A stretch of DNA of 64,000 bases from Pseudomonas mangrovi (GCF_003052585.1 NZ_QASN01000019.1:186001-250000), one strand, 5' to 3'. Counted from the stretch's first letter, positions 51,087-60,977 are shown. Translations and numbers: made by a program. The notes: generated by a model not told the origin, from the letters alone.

Positions 51087-53156
51087 ATGCCAATTGACAA
51101 GAAAACCATTCGCCTGCTGATCCTCGAAGACTCACAGAACGAGGCCGAACGGCTGGTCAGCCTTTTCCGCAACTCCGGCCGGGCAACCCGCGTCCATCGC
51201 CTGACGTCGAGCGACGACCTGGCCGATGTACTGCAACAACCCTGGGACCTGCTGATCACCGCACCCAGCAGCGAAAATCTCGACCCGACCGAAGCCATTA
51301 CCGCAATTCGTCGCCAGTCGAAAGACATCCCAGCCATCCAGCTGCTGGCCGACAATGATCCGGACAGCATCACCGAAGCGCTCACCCTTGGCGCCCAGGA
51401 TGCGCTGCCGCAGGGCGACGACGAGCGCCTGCTGCTGGTCGCCAATCGCGAGCTGAACAACCTGGAAGAGCGCCGCGGTCGCCGCGCTGCCGAAGTGGCG
51501 CTGCGCGAAGCAGAGAAACGCTGCCAACTGCTGCTTGACAGCTCGGTCGACGCCATCACCTACGTGCATGACGGCATGCACATCTATGCCAACCGCTCCT
51601 ACCTGGCGCTGTTTGCCTACGAAGACGCCGACGAGCTCGAAGGCATGCCGATGATCGATCTGATCGACTGCGGCGACCAGGCACGCTTCAAGGACTTCCT
51701 GAAGAACTACCAGAACGCCGAGGGCAGCGCCGAGCTGTCCTGCACCGGCGTCACCGCCTCCGGCCAGAGCTTTCCGGCGCGCATGAGCTTCTCGCCCGCC
51801 ACCTACGACGGCGAGCCCTGCATCCAGGTGGTGATCCGCGCCGAATCCGACAACGCCGAACTGGAAGAACGTCTGCGCGAGATCAGCACTCAGGATCTGG
51901 TCACCGGCCTGTTCAACCGCACCCATTTCCTCGAGCTGATGGACCAGGCCGCCGAGCGCGCGGTGAAATCCAGCGAGGCGCACAGCCTGGCCTACCTGCG
52001 CATCGACCGCTACGCCAACCTGCAGGCTGAAGTTGGCCTGTCCGGCATCGATCTGCTACTGGCGGATCTGGCCAACCTGTTGCGCAGCCATTTCCCGGCC
52101 AATACGCCGATCGCGCGCTTTGGCGACGACGTCTTCGGCGTCCTGCAGCCGGGGCTGACGCCGGAGCAGGCCAGGCCGCAACTCGCGGCGCTACTGAAGA
52201 AGGTCGAGGCGCACCTGTTCGACATCAACGGCCGGACACTGCAGACGACCCTGTCGATCGGTGTCGCCGGCCTCAACGAGACGACCGCGCGCGCTCAGGA
52301 CGTACTGGATCGCGCCCACCGTTGCGCGGACGAGCTGCAGGACGGCAACGCCCTGCGCCTGTACGACCCGGCCGAGGAACTGGCCGCAGCGGCCAACCGC
52401 GGCAACGTGGTGGCGATGATCCAGCATGCGCTGGAGAAGAACAGCTTCCGCCTGCTGTTCCAGCCGATCATCAGCCTGCGCGGCGACAGCAACGAGAACT
52501 ACGAGGTCTTGCTGCGCCTGCTCAATCCGCAAGGCGAGGAAGTGCCAGCTGCCGAATTCATTGCCGCGGCGCAGGAAGCGCGACTGGCCGAGAAGATTGA
52601 CCGCTGGGTCATCCTCAATGCCGTGAAGCTGCTCGCCGAGCACCGCTCCAAGGGCCACGACACGCGTCTGTTCATCCACCTGTCGGCCAACAGCCTGCAG
52701 GACCAGACACTGCTGCCCTGGCTCAGCGTCGCGCTCAAGGCCGCGCGACTGCCGGCCGACGCCCTGACGTTCCAGTTCAACGAACCGGATGCGGTGACCT
52801 ATCTGAAGCAGGCCAAGGCGCTCACCCAGGGACTTGCCGAGCTGCATTGCAAGGTGGCCCTGAACCAGTTCGGTGGCGCGATCAACCCGTTCAATACCCT
52901 CAAGCACCTGCACGTGGACTTCGTGAAGATCGACGGCTCCTACTCCCAGGACCTCGGCAAGCCGGAGAACCAGGAGGCGCTCAAGACGCTTCTGGCCAGC
53001 CTGCATGCCCAGGCGAAGCTGACCATAGTGCCTTTCGTCGAAAGCGCCAGCGTCCTCGCTACCCTCTGGCAGGCTGGGGTCAACTACATCCAGGGCCACT
53101 ACCTGCAGGGCCCCAGCCAGTCGATGGACTACGACTTCTCCTCCGGCGAGGAGTGA
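51087..53156 (+). CDS. fimX: C-di-GMP effector FimX
   Basis: A 689-aa protein with a degenerate receiver (about 8-125), PAS (140-255), GGDEF (260-425) and EAL (435-685). The GGDEF signature is changed to GDDVF and the EAL to EVL (EVLLRL, near residue 473), so both catalytic domains look inactive, as in P. aeruginosa FimX (691 aa). FimX binds c-di-GMP with the EAL domain and promotes polar type IV pilus assembly with PilZ and PilB. Confidence 0.93.
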   Translation: MPIDKKTIRLLILEDSQNEAERLVSLFRNSGRATRVHRLTSSDDLADVLQQPWDLLITAPSSENLDPTEAITAIRRQSKDIPAIQLLADNDPDSITEALTLGAQDALPQGDDERLLLVANRELNNLEERRGRRAAEVALREAEKRCQLLLDSSVDAITYVHDGMHIYANRSYLALFAYEDADELEGMPMIDLIDCGDQARFKDFLKNYQNAEGSAELSCTGVTASGQSFPARMSFSPATYDGEPCIQVVIRAESDNAELEERLREISTQDLVTGLFNRTHFLELMDQAAERAVKSSEAHSLAYLRIDRYANLQAEVGLSGIDLLLADLANLLRSHFPANTPIARFGDDVFGVLQPGLTPEQARPQLAALLKKVEAHLFDINGRTLQTTLSIGVAGLNETTARAQDVLDRAHRCADELQDGNALRLYDPAEELAAAANRGNVVAMIQHALEKNSFRLLFQPIISLRGDSNENYEVLLRLLNPQGEEVPAAEFIAAAQEARLAEKIDRWVILNAVKLLAEHRSKGHDTRLFIHLSANSLQDQTLLPWLSVALKAARLPADALTFQFNEPDAVTYLKQAKALTQGLAELHCKVALNQFGGAINPFNTLKHLHVDFVKIDGSYSQDLGKPENQEALKTLLASLHAQAKLTIVPFVESASVLATLWQAGVNYIQGHYLQGPSQSMDYDFSSGEE

Positions 53157-53164
53157 TTCCTGGC

Positions 53165-53188
53165 GGCAGCCGGGCGATTCCGGCTGCC
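53165..53188 (+). terminator. Terminator-like hairpin after fimX
   Basis: GGCAGCCGG (53165-53173) pairs with CCGGCTGCC (53180-53188) around a 6-base loop, 9 bp after the fimX stop. It has only a short T pair downstream, so it is a weak intrinsic terminator. Confidence 0.5.
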
Positions 53189-53264
53189 GACTTGACCCTG
53201 ATCAGTACCCCTGCGCTGCCATCATCTAGAGTGAGCTGACCCGCCATCGTCAGAGGTCACGCTC

Positions 53265-54338
53265 ATGCCCATGATGAAAGCCGCCGTCTTCGTCGAACCC
53301 GGTCGCATCGAACTGCAGGACAAGCCAATCCCCGAGGTCGGCCCGAACGACGCACTGGTGCGTATCACCACCACGACCATCTGCGGCACCGACGTGCACA
53401 TCCTCAAGGGCGAATACCCGGTCGCCAAGGGCCTGACCATCGGCCACGAGCCGGTCGGCATCATCGAAAAGCTCGGGCGCAACGTGCGCGGCTACCAGGA
53501 AGGCCAGCGGGTGATCGCCGGCGCGATCTGCCCGGACTTCTCCTCCTACGCCAGCCAGGACGGCCTGTCCTCCCAGGACGGCGGCTGTAGCTGCCACGGT
53601 TACAAACCCATGGGTGGCTGGCGCTTCGGCAACAGCATCGACGGCACCCAGGCCGACTACGTCCTGGTGCCAGACGCCCAGGCCAACCTGGCACCGGTGC
53701 CGGACGGTCTCAGCGATGAACAGGTTCTGATGTGCCCGGACATCATGTCCACCGGCTTCGCCGGCGCCGAGGCTGCCAACATCAGGATCGGCGACATAGT
53801 GGTGATCTTCGCTCAGGGCCCCATAGGCCTGTGCGCTACGGCCGGGGCAAAGCTGCGCGGAGCCAGCACCATCATCGCGGTGGACGGCGTTGACGCTCGC
53901 CTGGATATCGCCCGGAAGATGGGCGCCGACGTCACCCTCAACTATCGCAATGTCGACGTGGTGGACGAGATCCTCAAACTGACCGGCGGCCGCGGCGTGG
54001 ACGCCTCGATCGAGGCGCTCGGCACCCAGGCCACCTTCGAAAATGCGCTGCGCGTACTCAAGCCCGGCGGCACGCTGTCCAGCCTCGGCGTCTACTCAAG
54101 CGACCTGAGCATCCCGCTGGGCGCCTTTCATGCAGGCCTGGGCGACAACAAGATCGTCACCTCGCTGTGCCCAGGCGGCAAGGAGCGCATGCGCCGGCTG
54201 TTGAACGTGGTCGCTTCCGGCCGCGTCGACCTGGGCGCATTGGTGACGCACCAATACGAGCTGAGCAACATCACCGACGCCTACGAACTTTTCGCCAACC
54301 AGCGCGACGGCGTGCTGAAGGTGGCGATCAAACCCTGA
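53265..54338 (+). CDS. Zn-dependent alcohol dehydrogenase (MDR, CbADH-like)
   Basis: A 357-aa NAD(P)-dependent dehydrogenase. Catalytic zinc ligands are Cys in ICGTDVH and His/Glu in TIGHEPVG; the Rossmann glycine motif is AQGPIGLCATAGAK. The structural-zinc lobe is replaced by a Cys- and Gly-containing loop and GGWRFGNSIDGTQADY, as in Clostridium-type secondary alcohol dehydrogenases. Start 53265 or 53271. Substrate unknown; likely a short secondary alcohol. Confidence 0.85.
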   Translation: MPMMKAAVFVEPGRIELQDKPIPEVGPNDALVRITTTTICGTDVHILKGEYPVAKGLTIGHEPVGIIEKLGRNVRGYQEGQRVIAGAICPDFSSYASQDGLSSQDGGCSCHGYKPMGGWRFGNSIDGTQADYVLVPDAQANLAPVPDGLSDEQVLMCPDIMSTGFAGAEAANIRIGDIVVIFAQGPIGLCATAGAKLRGASTIIAVDGVDARLDIARKMGADVTLNYRNVDVVDEILKLTGGRGVDASIEALGTQATFENALRVLKPGGTLSSLGVYSSDLSIPLGAFHAGLGDNKIVTSLCPGGKERMRRLLNVVASGRVDLGALVTHQYELSNITDAYELFANQRDGVLKVAIKP

Positions 54339-54341
54339 CGA

Positions 54342-54368
54342 CAGCGGCACGCACCGGGCCTGCCGCTG
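54342..54368. terminator. Hairpin between convergent adh and serB
   Basis: CAGCGGCA (54342-54349) pairs with TGCCGCTG (54361-54368) around an 11-base loop in the 38-bp gap of two convergent genes. No T-run is visible on either side. Weak evidence. Confidence 0.3.
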
Positions 54369-54376
54369 GCTCCTGG

Positions 54377-55591
54377 CTACTCGGTGCCTTCCCGATCGCG
54401 AAATCCGAGCAGGTAGAGAATACCGTCCAGGCCCAGAGTGGAAATCGCCTGTTTGGCCGACTGCTTGACCAGCGGCTTGGCGCGGAAGGCAACGCCCAGA
54501 CCGGCCAGACCAAGCATCGGCAGGTCGTTGGCACCGTCGCCGACGGCGATGGTCTGCTCCAGGCGCAAGCCTTCCTGCTCGGCCAGCTGGCGCAGCAGGT
54601 CGGCCTTGCGCTGGGCATCGACGATCGGCTCGACCGCCACGCCAGTGAGCAGGCCGTCCTCGATCTGCAGCTCGTTGGCAAAGACGTAATCGATCCCCAG
54701 ACGCACCTGCAGCTGCTTGGCGAAGTAGCTGAAGCCGCCGGAAAGAATCGCGGTCTTGTAGCCCAGGCGTTTGAGTTCGGCGAACAGCAGTTCGGCGCCC
54801 TCGGTCAGACGCAGCGAGGCGCCGATCTGCTCCAGCGCCGATTCAGGCAGGCCCTTGAGCAGTGCCAGGCGCTCGGTGAAGCTGGCGCGAAAATCGATCT
54901 CGCCGCGCATCGCCCGCTCGGTGATGTCTGAGACCCGATCACCGACGCCAGCGGCCTTGGCCAGCTCGTCGATGACCTCCGCCTCGATCAGCGTCGAATC
55001 CATGTCGAACACCGCCAGGCGCCGGTTGCGCCGATACACGCTGTCGCGCTGGAAGGCGATATCGACGTTCAGCTCCTGGGCCACGCTGAGAAAGTCCGCG
55101 CGCAGGGCTGCCGGATCGGAGGGTTCGCCGCGCACGGAAAACTCGATACAACCCTTGCCCTGATCGGCCGGAGTGTCCAGCGGCATGCGCCCGGACAGGC
55201 GGTCGATATGATCAATGTTCAGACCGTATTGCGCGGTGATCGAACTGACCCGCTGCAGCTGCTCGGCGGTGACCTTGCGCGTCAGCAGGGTGACGATGTA
55301 GCGGGTCTTGCCCTGCCCGCCGACCCATTGCTGGTAGTCATCTTCGGAAACCGGTGTGAAGCGCACCTGCTGATCGAGCTTGTAGGCGGTGAAGAGCACG
55401 TCCTTGAGCACCGAGGACGCCTGCTCGGTATGCGGGATCTCGACCAGGATGCCGAACGAGAGGGTGTCATGGATCACCGCCTGGCCGATGTCGAGGATGT
55501 TCACCCCACCCTGCGCGAGCACGCCGGTGATCGCGGCGGTCAGACCCGGACGATCTTCGCCGGTGATGTTGATCAGGACGATTTCGCGCAA
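54377..55591 (-). CDS. serB: Phosphoserine phosphatase
   Basis: A 404-aa enzyme for the last step of serine synthesis. Two ACT-like domains (about 1-165; EIVLINITGEDRPGLTAAIT) precede a HAD domain with FDMDSTLIEAEVIDELAK, ILSGGFSYF and VGDGANDLPML. The conserved start aligns to a TTG at 55591, with GGAGGG 6-7 bp upstream; the ATG at 55657 would add a Cys/Pro-rich tail. UUG initiation is therefore likely. Confidence 0.94.
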   Translation of the reverse strand: MREIVLINITGEDRPGLTAAITGVLAQGGVNILDIGQAVIHDTLSFGILVEIPHTEQASSVLKDVLFTAYKLDQQVRFTPVSEDDYQQWVGGQGKTRYIVTLLTRKVTAEQLQRVSSITAQYGLNIDHIDRLSGRMPLDTPADQGKGCIEFSVRGEPSDPAALRADFLSVAQELNVDIAFQRDSVYRRNRRLAVFDMDSTLIEAEVIDELAKAAGVGDRVSDITERAMRGEIDFRASFTERLALLKGLPESALEQIGASLRLTEGAELLFAELKRLGYKTAILSGGFSYFAKQLQVRLGIDYVFANELQIEDGLLTGVAVEPIVDAQRKADLLRQLAEQEGLRLEQTIAVGDGANDLPMLGLAGLGVAFRAKPLVKQSAKQAISTLGLDGILYLLGFRDREGTE

Positions 55592-55667
55592 GGCGCGCCC
55601 TCCAGAGCAGTGGAAAAATGGCGGCCATTCTAACCGCATTCGACAACGTCCGGGCACGGGCGGCGCT

Positions 55668-55695
55668 TTGCCGCTACCGGGGCGCTGGGTATACT
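55668..55695 (+). promoter_or_regulatory. Sigma70 promoter upstream of the YtjB-like gene
   Basis: TTGCCG (55668-55673), 16-bp spacer, TATACT (55690-55695), 33 bp before the GTG start. Confidence 0.65.
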
Positions 55696-55727
55696 GCGCG
55701 CCAATTCATTCCACAAGAGCCGCGCGC

Positions 55728-57233
55728 GTGAACCGGCCCGACCCCGTCAAGAACGACAACTTCTTCCTGCAGCTCTTCAATGCCTTGCGCCGCCGCAGAG
55801 TCTCTCTCGCGCTACGAATCGCCTGCCACAGCCTGCTGCTGGTCGCCCTCGCGCTGATCATCTATGCCTGGGTCATCGGCATGCAGTTCAAGCACGCCAT
55901 GCAGCAGCAGGCGGACGCCATCGGCGAGAGCCTGATCATCCAGACCAGCGCCTCCGCCAGCGAGCTGCTGGTGGCGAACGACATCCTCAGCCTCAACGTG
56001 CTGCTAGCCAATCTGGTACGCAACCCTCTGGTTACCCACGCCGCGATCTACAGCGTGGGCGGTGACAGTCGCGTGCTGGCCGAAGCGGGTGCACGCCCTA
56101 CCCAGTCCGTACTGGGCGAAGCCAATGGCCTGTACTCCACCGACATCACCTTCCAGGAAGTGATCGCCGGGCACCTGCGCCTGACGCTGAACATGCGCCA
56201 GTTCCAGCAGCCGATGACCATCAGCCTGCAGAGCATGGGCATCCTCAGCCTGATCCTGCTGGCCCTGACCCTGGCCCTGAGCATGCGCCTCGGCCGCCAG
56301 CTGGCCACACCGCTGATGCAACTGCGGCTCTGGCTACGCGACCCCGATGACCCGGCACCCGGCTCCGGCCGCCAGGACGAGATCGGCGACCTTGCCCGAC
56401 AGCTGCAGAGCCGTCTGGTCGTCGAGCGGCCACGCCCTGCCCGAGCGGCGGAGGAACCAGAGCTGAAACCGGACTTTGCCGATGACTACGACGAGTCAAC
56501 GGATGCGGATGCAGACGACGAGGTGCCGCTGCTCGACGACGAGCCCGACTTCGATGAGGACGACGCGTTCGCCGACGTCGAGCAAAGCCCCCCCGGGCTC
56601 GTCGAACCGGAACCGCAACCGGAAACCGGTGAAACGGCGATACTCGCCGTTCAGCTGGGCGCCCAGGAGCAACTGCGCAGACTGCCGCGCACGCGTCTGA
56701 TGGAGCTGCTGCAGAGCTACCGCGACTGCCTCGAGCAGGCCGCCAATCTCTATCAGGCAGAACTGCACACGCTCAAGGACGGCAGCAGCCTGGTGCTGTT
56801 CCACAGCCGGGACAGCGGCGAGGACTACCTGACCCACGCAATCTGCTGCGGCGAACTGATGCGCGCCCTTGGCCATGCCCTGCAGATCGAAGTCGCCGAC
56901 AGCGGTATCACCCTGCAGCTGCAACTCGGACTCACCCGCGGCGAAGACATGCTTGAGCTTGGTCAGGGTGACCTGTTGCTGCACGACAAGGTTCAGGATG
57001 CCCTGGCGCTGTCCCAGCACAGCCGCAACCTGTTGCTGGTCGAACGCGCCGTGGCGCAGGACCCGCTGGTCCTTCAGCGCGCCCGCGTGCGTGGCATCGC
57101 GAGCCCGGAGGGCGCCAGCTGCATCGAGCGCCTGCTCGACCCCTATCCGTCGCTATTGGAGCGCCAGCTGGCGCGCATGCAGGAACGCACCGGCAGCGAC
57201 AGCCCGCACCGCGAGCCGCCGGCTCAGCCGTGA
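55728..57233 (+). CDS. AhpA/YtjB-like membrane protein with cyclase-like C-terminus
   Basis: A 501-aa inner-membrane protein divergent from serB, as ytjB is in E. coli. Two helices (about 28-50 and 164-187) flank a periplasmic domain. An acidic linker (about 254-286) leads to a C-terminal region (about 305-461) whose pattern resembles class III nucleotidyl cyclases: LYQAELHTLKDGSSLVLFHS, LQLGLTRGEDML, and LLLHDKVQDALALS. Metal-binding Asp positions are not visible, so it is probably inactive. GTG start, poor ribosome site. Confidence 0.7.
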   Translation: MNRPDPVKNDNFFLQLFNALRRRRVSLALRIACHSLLLVALALIIYAWVIGMQFKHAMQQQADAIGESLIIQTSASASELLVANDILSLNVLLANLVRNPLVTHAAIYSVGGDSRVLAEAGARPTQSVLGEANGLYSTDITFQEVIAGHLRLTLNMRQFQQPMTISLQSMGILSLILLALTLALSMRLGRQLATPLMQLRLWLRDPDDPAPGSGRQDEIGDLARQLQSRLVVERPRPARAAEEPELKPDFADDYDESTDADADDEVPLLDDEPDFDEDDAFADVEQSPPGLVEPEPQPETGETAILAVQLGAQEQLRRLPRTRLMELLQSYRDCLEQAANLYQAELHTLKDGSSLVLFHSRDSGEDYLTHAICCGELMRALGHALQIEVADSGITLQLQLGLTRGEDMLELGQGDLLLHDKVQDALALSQHSRNLLLVERAVAQDPLVLQRARVRGIASPEGASCIERLLDPYPSLLERQLARMQERTGSDSPHREPPAQP

Positions 57234-57799
57234 CCACCCTCATCACCCATCCGCTGCCGGCCCTGGCTCTGGGGCTGGCGCTGGGCAGCAACCTCATCCC
57301 GCCGCGCCTGCTGCTCGCAGGTGTGCTGTTCGCCTGCCTGCCGGACGCCGACATGCTCGCCTTCAAGCTGGGCGTTGCCTACGCCGACGCCTTCGGCCAC
57401 CGCGGCTTCAGCCACTCCCTATTGTTCGCCGGATTCTGCGGCCTCGCCGGCGCCTTGAGCTGCCGGCTGTTTCGCTGCGGCCCGCTCAAGGCCGGCCTCT
57501 GGATCCTGCTGGCGACGCTCTCGCACAGCCTGCTCGATGCCCTCACCGATGGCGGTCTGGGTGTCGCCTGGCTGTGGCCGCTGAGTCAGGAGCGCCACTT
57601 CCTGCCATGGCGGCCGATAGAGGTGTCGCCCTTCCTGAACGGTTTCATCGTGGAGGGTCGCCTGAGCCCGCGCGCCTGGCAGGTATTGAGCTCGGAAGCA
57701 CGCTGGATCTGGGCGCCCTGCCTGGGCCTGACCCTGACCGGCATGCTGTTGCGCACTAGCTGGGCCTGGCTGCGCAGAACGCGCACCGAGCCGGCCTGA
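57230..57799 (+). CDS. YdjM-like membrane metal-dependent hydrolase
   Basis: A 189-aa membrane protein of the DUF457/YdjM family. ACLPDADMLAFKLG, FGHRGFSHSLLF and LSHSLLDALTDGG are the conserved His/Asp motifs between four to five helices. GTG start overlapping the upstream stop by 4 bp. No LexA box is seen, unlike E. coli ydjM. Substrate unknown. Confidence 0.85.
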   Translation: MTTLITHPLPALALGLALGSNLIPPRLLLAGVLFACLPDADMLAFKLGVAYADAFGHRGFSHSLLFAGFCGLAGALSCRLFRCGPLKAGLWILLATLSHSLLDALTDGGLGVAWLWPLSQERHFLPWRPIEVSPFLNGFIVEGRLSPRAWQVLSSEARWIWAPCLGLTLTGMLLRTSWAWLRRTRTEPA

Positions 57800-57871
57800 G
57801 AAGCCGCCAGCCCAGCCAACGGCTAGGCCGAGCGGCCCGCGCACGCTCGGGAGGCGTCGTGTCAGACGTGT

Positions 57872-58579
57872 CTAGAAACGGAAAACCTCGACGTCGGTAC
57901 GAATTGGCACCGGCATCAGCGGACCGCGCTCGGTGGCACCAGGCGGCTTCGGCGGAGCCGGCTTGGGCGCAGGTTCCGCGACCTTGACCGGCTGCTCGGT
58001 GATCGGCCGGATCTCGTCCACCAGCTGGGACACCAACCGCTGCATCAGCTGGCTCTGCGCACGCACCTGATCCGCCGGGCTGCCCTGATGCTCCTCGACC
58101 AGTCGTACCACCCGACTGCTCTGCAGCTGACCATCACGATCCTGCAGTCGCCAGCGCGCCTCCAGCACCGCCGGTTGCGTCGGGCCCGAATCGAGGCGGG
58201 TGATCTCCAGCCCCACCTGCACATCCGGTTTGAAGCCTGCCGGCAACGGCTCGGAGACCAGCTTGCGGGTGTTCAGGCGCCAGGCCAGCTGGGCCAGCAC
58301 CTGCTCGGACAACTCCACCGACAAAGGTCCCGCCCAGCGGGCGTCGCGCGCGGCTACCAGCGAGCCATCGGCCTGGCGCTGCAACAGTGCTTCACCGCGC
58401 AGATACTCCGCCACTCCGAGGGCATTCAACTGTACCGCCAGCTCGCCACTCTGCTCGGGCACGGCAGCGGCCTCGCCGGCATCGAGCCGATACAGCGACA
58501 CCGGTTGCTGGATCAGCGCGCAACCGGTTTGCAGCAGCGAGAGGGTTGCCAGGAGAAGGGGTAAGCGCAGCACTTTCAT
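57872..58579 (-). CDS. PqiC-like ABC-transport auxiliary lipoprotein
   Basis: A 235-aa lipoprotein (lipobox LLQTGC, Cys20). VSLYRLDAGEA, LGVAEYLRGEALLQR and WAGPLSVELSEQVLAQLAWR fit the PqiC/ABC_trans_aux family, which bridges MCE transporters to the outer membrane. The tail is Pro/Lys-rich. No pqiA, pqiB or MCE gene is adjacent, so it is an orphan here. The ATG at 58579 starts the signal peptide. Confidence 0.75.
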   Translation of the reverse strand: MKVLRLPLLLATLSLLQTGCALIQQPVSLYRLDAGEAAAVPEQSGELAVQLNALGVAEYLRGEALLQRQADGSLVAARDARWAGPLSVELSEQVLAQLAWRLNTRKLVSEPLPAGFKPDVQVGLEITRLDSGPTQPAVLEARWRLQDRDGQLQSSRVVRLVEEHQGSPADQVRAQSQLMQRLVSQLVDEIRPITEQPVKVAEPAPKPAPPKPPGATERGPLMPVPIRTDVEVFRF

Positions 58580-58707
58580 CGATTGAGAATCATCCGCTCG
58601 GTCCGTGATATCAGCTTGATATCGCACACAGAAGGCCGTCCGGCCGGGGCGGCGTATCATCCGCCAAAGTGCGGCCAGACTCCATACTGGCGTGCCGATA
58701 GCGCACC

Positions 58708-60969
58708 TCAGGCGCCGGACGGCTCGACCAGCAGACCGTCGACGCGCTGGAAGCCACGCGGCAGCTTGTTGCCACGTCGGCCGCGCTCGCCCTTGTAGTG
58801 CTCCAGATCATCCGCCTTGAGCGAGAGCGTGCGCTTGCCCGCCTGCAGCACCAGGGTACTGCCCGCCGGCAGCACCGCCAGGTCGGTCAGGTATTCCTCG
58901 CGACTGGCGACACGCTCGCCCGGGATGCCGATGATCTTGTTGCCCTTGCCCTTGGCCAGCTGCGGCAGATCGGCGACCTTGAACACCAGCAGACGTCCTT
59001 CGGTGGTCACCGCCGCCAGCCAGTCGTTCTCGACGCTGCTCACCGGCCGCGGCATCACCACCCGCGCGCCTCCCGGTAGCGACAGAAGCGCCTTGCCGGC
59101 CTTGTTCTTGGCCTGCAGATCCTCGCCCTTCACCACGAAACCGTAGCCGGCGTCCGATGCGATCACGTACAGGGCACTGTCTTCGGGCAGCATCACGCAC
59201 TCGAAACTGGCGCCCGGCGGCGGCGTCAGACGCCCGCTCAGCGGCTCGCCCTGGCCGCGTGCCGAAGGCAGCGAATGGGCTGCCAGCGAATAGCTGCGCC
59301 CGGTTGAGTCGATGAATACCGCAAACTGGTTGGAGCGCCCTGCCGCCGCCGTCTTGAAGGCGTCGCCAGCCTTGTAGGAGAGGCCGGCAGCGTCGATGTC
59401 GTGACCCTTGGCGCAGCGCACCCAGCCCTTCTCCGACAGCACCACGGTGACCGGCTCGGTCGGCAACAGCTCGGTCTCGCTGAGGGCGCGAGCTTCAGCG
59501 CGGGCGACGATCGGCGAGCGCCGCGCGTCGCCGTACTTCTCCGCATCGGCGAGGATTTCCTGGCGCACCAGCTTCTTCAGCTTGGCTTCGCTGCCGAGCA
59601 GGCTCTGCAGCTTGTCACGCTCCTTGGCCAGCGCCTCCTGCTCGCCACGGATCTGCATCTCTTCCAGCCGCGCCAACTGGCGCAGGCGAGTTTCGAGGAT
59701 GTATTCGGCCTGCACATCGGTGAGACCGAAGCGCTGCATCAGCACCGGCTTGGGCTGATCCTCGGTACGGATGATGTGGATCACCTCGTCGAGATTGAGG
59801 AAGGCGATCAGGCGGCCTTCCAGCAGATGCAGGCGGTGCTCGACCTTGTCCAGGCGGAACTGCAGGCGACGGCGCACGGTGCCGACGCGATACAACAACC
59901 ACTCGCTGAGCAGGGTGCGCAGGTCCTTGACCGCCGGTTTGCCATCCAGACCGATGACATTGGTGTTGACCCGGTAGCTCGACTCCAGATCGGTGGTGGC
60001 GAACAGGTGGGTCATCAGCTCGTCGGCGTCGACGCGGTTGGAGCGCGGAATGATGACGATGCGGCAGGGATTCTCGTGGTCCGACTCGTCACGCAGGTCG
60101 GCAACCATCGGCAGCTTCTTGGCCTGCATCTGTGCGGCGATCTGTTCCAGCACCTTGGCCCCGGAGACCTGGTGCGGCAGCGCGGTAACGACGATGTCGC
60201 CATCCTCGACCCGATACACGGCGCGCATGCGCACCGAGCCCCGGCCGGTCTGGTAGATCTTCAGCAGGTCGGCACGCGGGGTGATGACTTCCGCCTCGGT
60301 GGGAAAGTCCGGCCCCTGGACGTGCTCGCAGAGCTGCTCGACCGTGGCATTCGGCTCATCCAGCAGGCGCACGCAGGCACTGGCGACTTCGCGCAGGTTG
60401 TGCGGCGGTACGTCGGTGGCCATGCCCACGGCAATGCCGGTGGTACCGTTGAGCAACAGGTTGGGCAGGCGCGCCGGCAGGGTCGCCGGCTCGTCCATGG
60501 TGCCGTCGAAGTTCGGCACCCAGTCGACGGTGCCCTGGCCCAGTTCCGACAGCAGCACCTCGGAGTAACGCGACAGCCGCGCCTCGGTATAGCGCATCGC
60601 GGCGAAGGACTTGGGATCGTCCGGCGCCCCCCAGTTGCCCTGACCGTCGACCAGCGTATAGCGGTAGCTGAACGGCTGCGCCATCAGCACCATCGCCTCG
60701 TAGCAGGCGCTGTCGCCATGCGGGTGGAACTTGCCGAGCACGTCACCGACGGTACGCGCCGACTTCTTGTGCTTGGAGTCGGCGTCCAGGCCCAGTTCGC
60801 TCATCGCGTAGATGATGCGCCGCTGCACCGGTTTGAGGCCGTCGCCGATATGCGGCAGCGCGCGATCCATGATCACGTACATGGAGTAGTTCAGGTACGC
60901 CTGCTCGGTGAAGTCGGCGAGGGACCGCCGTTCGACGCCTTCCAGGCTCAGGTCGAGTGAATCGCTCAT
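58708..60969 (-). CDS. parC: DNA topoisomerase IV subunit A
   Basis: A 753-aa type IIA topoisomerase subunit that decatenates chromosomes. The catalytic Tyr127 is in [11 protein letters not shown]. The quinolone-determining region reads [11 protein letters not shown] with Ser87 and Glu91 unchanged. A C-terminal beta-pinwheel domain follows (about 500-745). The ATG at 60969 is 8 bp past the retropepsin gene. Confidence 0.97.
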   Translation of the reverse strand: MSDSLDLSLEGVERRSLADFTEQAYLNYSMYVIMDRALPHIGDGLKPVQRRIIYAMSELGLDADSKHKKSARTVGDVLGKFHPHGDSACYEAMVLMAQPFSYRYTLVDGQGNWGAPDDPKSFAAMRYTEARLSRYSEVLLSELGQGTVDWVPNFDGTMDEPATLPARLPNLLLNGTTGIAVGMATDVPPHNLREVASACVRLLDEPNATVEQLCEHVQGPDFPTEAEVITPRADLLKIYQTGRGSVRMRAVYRVEDGDIVVTALPHQVSGAKVLEQIAAQMQAKKLPMVADLRDESDHENPCRIVIIPRSNRVDADELMTHLFATTDLESSYRVNTNVIGLDGKPAVKDLRTLLSEWLLYRVGTVRRRLQFRLDKVEHRLHLLEGRLIAFLNLDEVIHIIRTEDQPKPVLMQRFGLTDVQAEYILETRLRQLARLEEMQIRGEQEALAKERDKLQSLLGSEAKLKKLVRQEILADAEKYGDARRSPIVARAEARALSETELLPTEPVTVVLSEKGWVRCAKGHDIDAAGLSYKAGDAFKTAAAGRSNQFAVFIDSTGRSYSLAAHSLPSARGQGEPLSGRLTPPPGASFECVMLPEDSALYVIASDAGYGFVVKGEDLQAKNKAGKALLSLPGGARVVMPRPVSSVENDWLAAVTTEGRLLVFKVADLPQLAKGKGNKIIGIPGERVASREEYLTDLAVLPAGSTLVLQAGKRTLSLKADDLEHYKGERGRRGNKLPRGFQRVDGLLVEPSGA

Positions 60970-60977
60970 CTGCGGCC

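Noticed and set aside
51087..53156. Active diguanylate cyclase or phosphodiesterase in FimX
   Set aside because: Signature residues are GDDVF and EVL rather than GGDEF and EAL, so enzymatic activity is unlikely.
57800..57871. Intrinsic terminator between the YdjM-like and PqiC-like genes
   Set aside because: Small GC stems exist but none is strong or followed by a T-run.
59401..60960. A 519-codon plus-strand frame opposite parC
   Set aside because: Antisense to a complete parC, with no domain or ribosome site; a GC-skew artefact. The same holds for frames opposite hemL, thiD, proA and mrdA.
58700..60969. Quinolone-resistance change in parC
   Set aside because: Ser87 and Glu91 are the wild-type residues.
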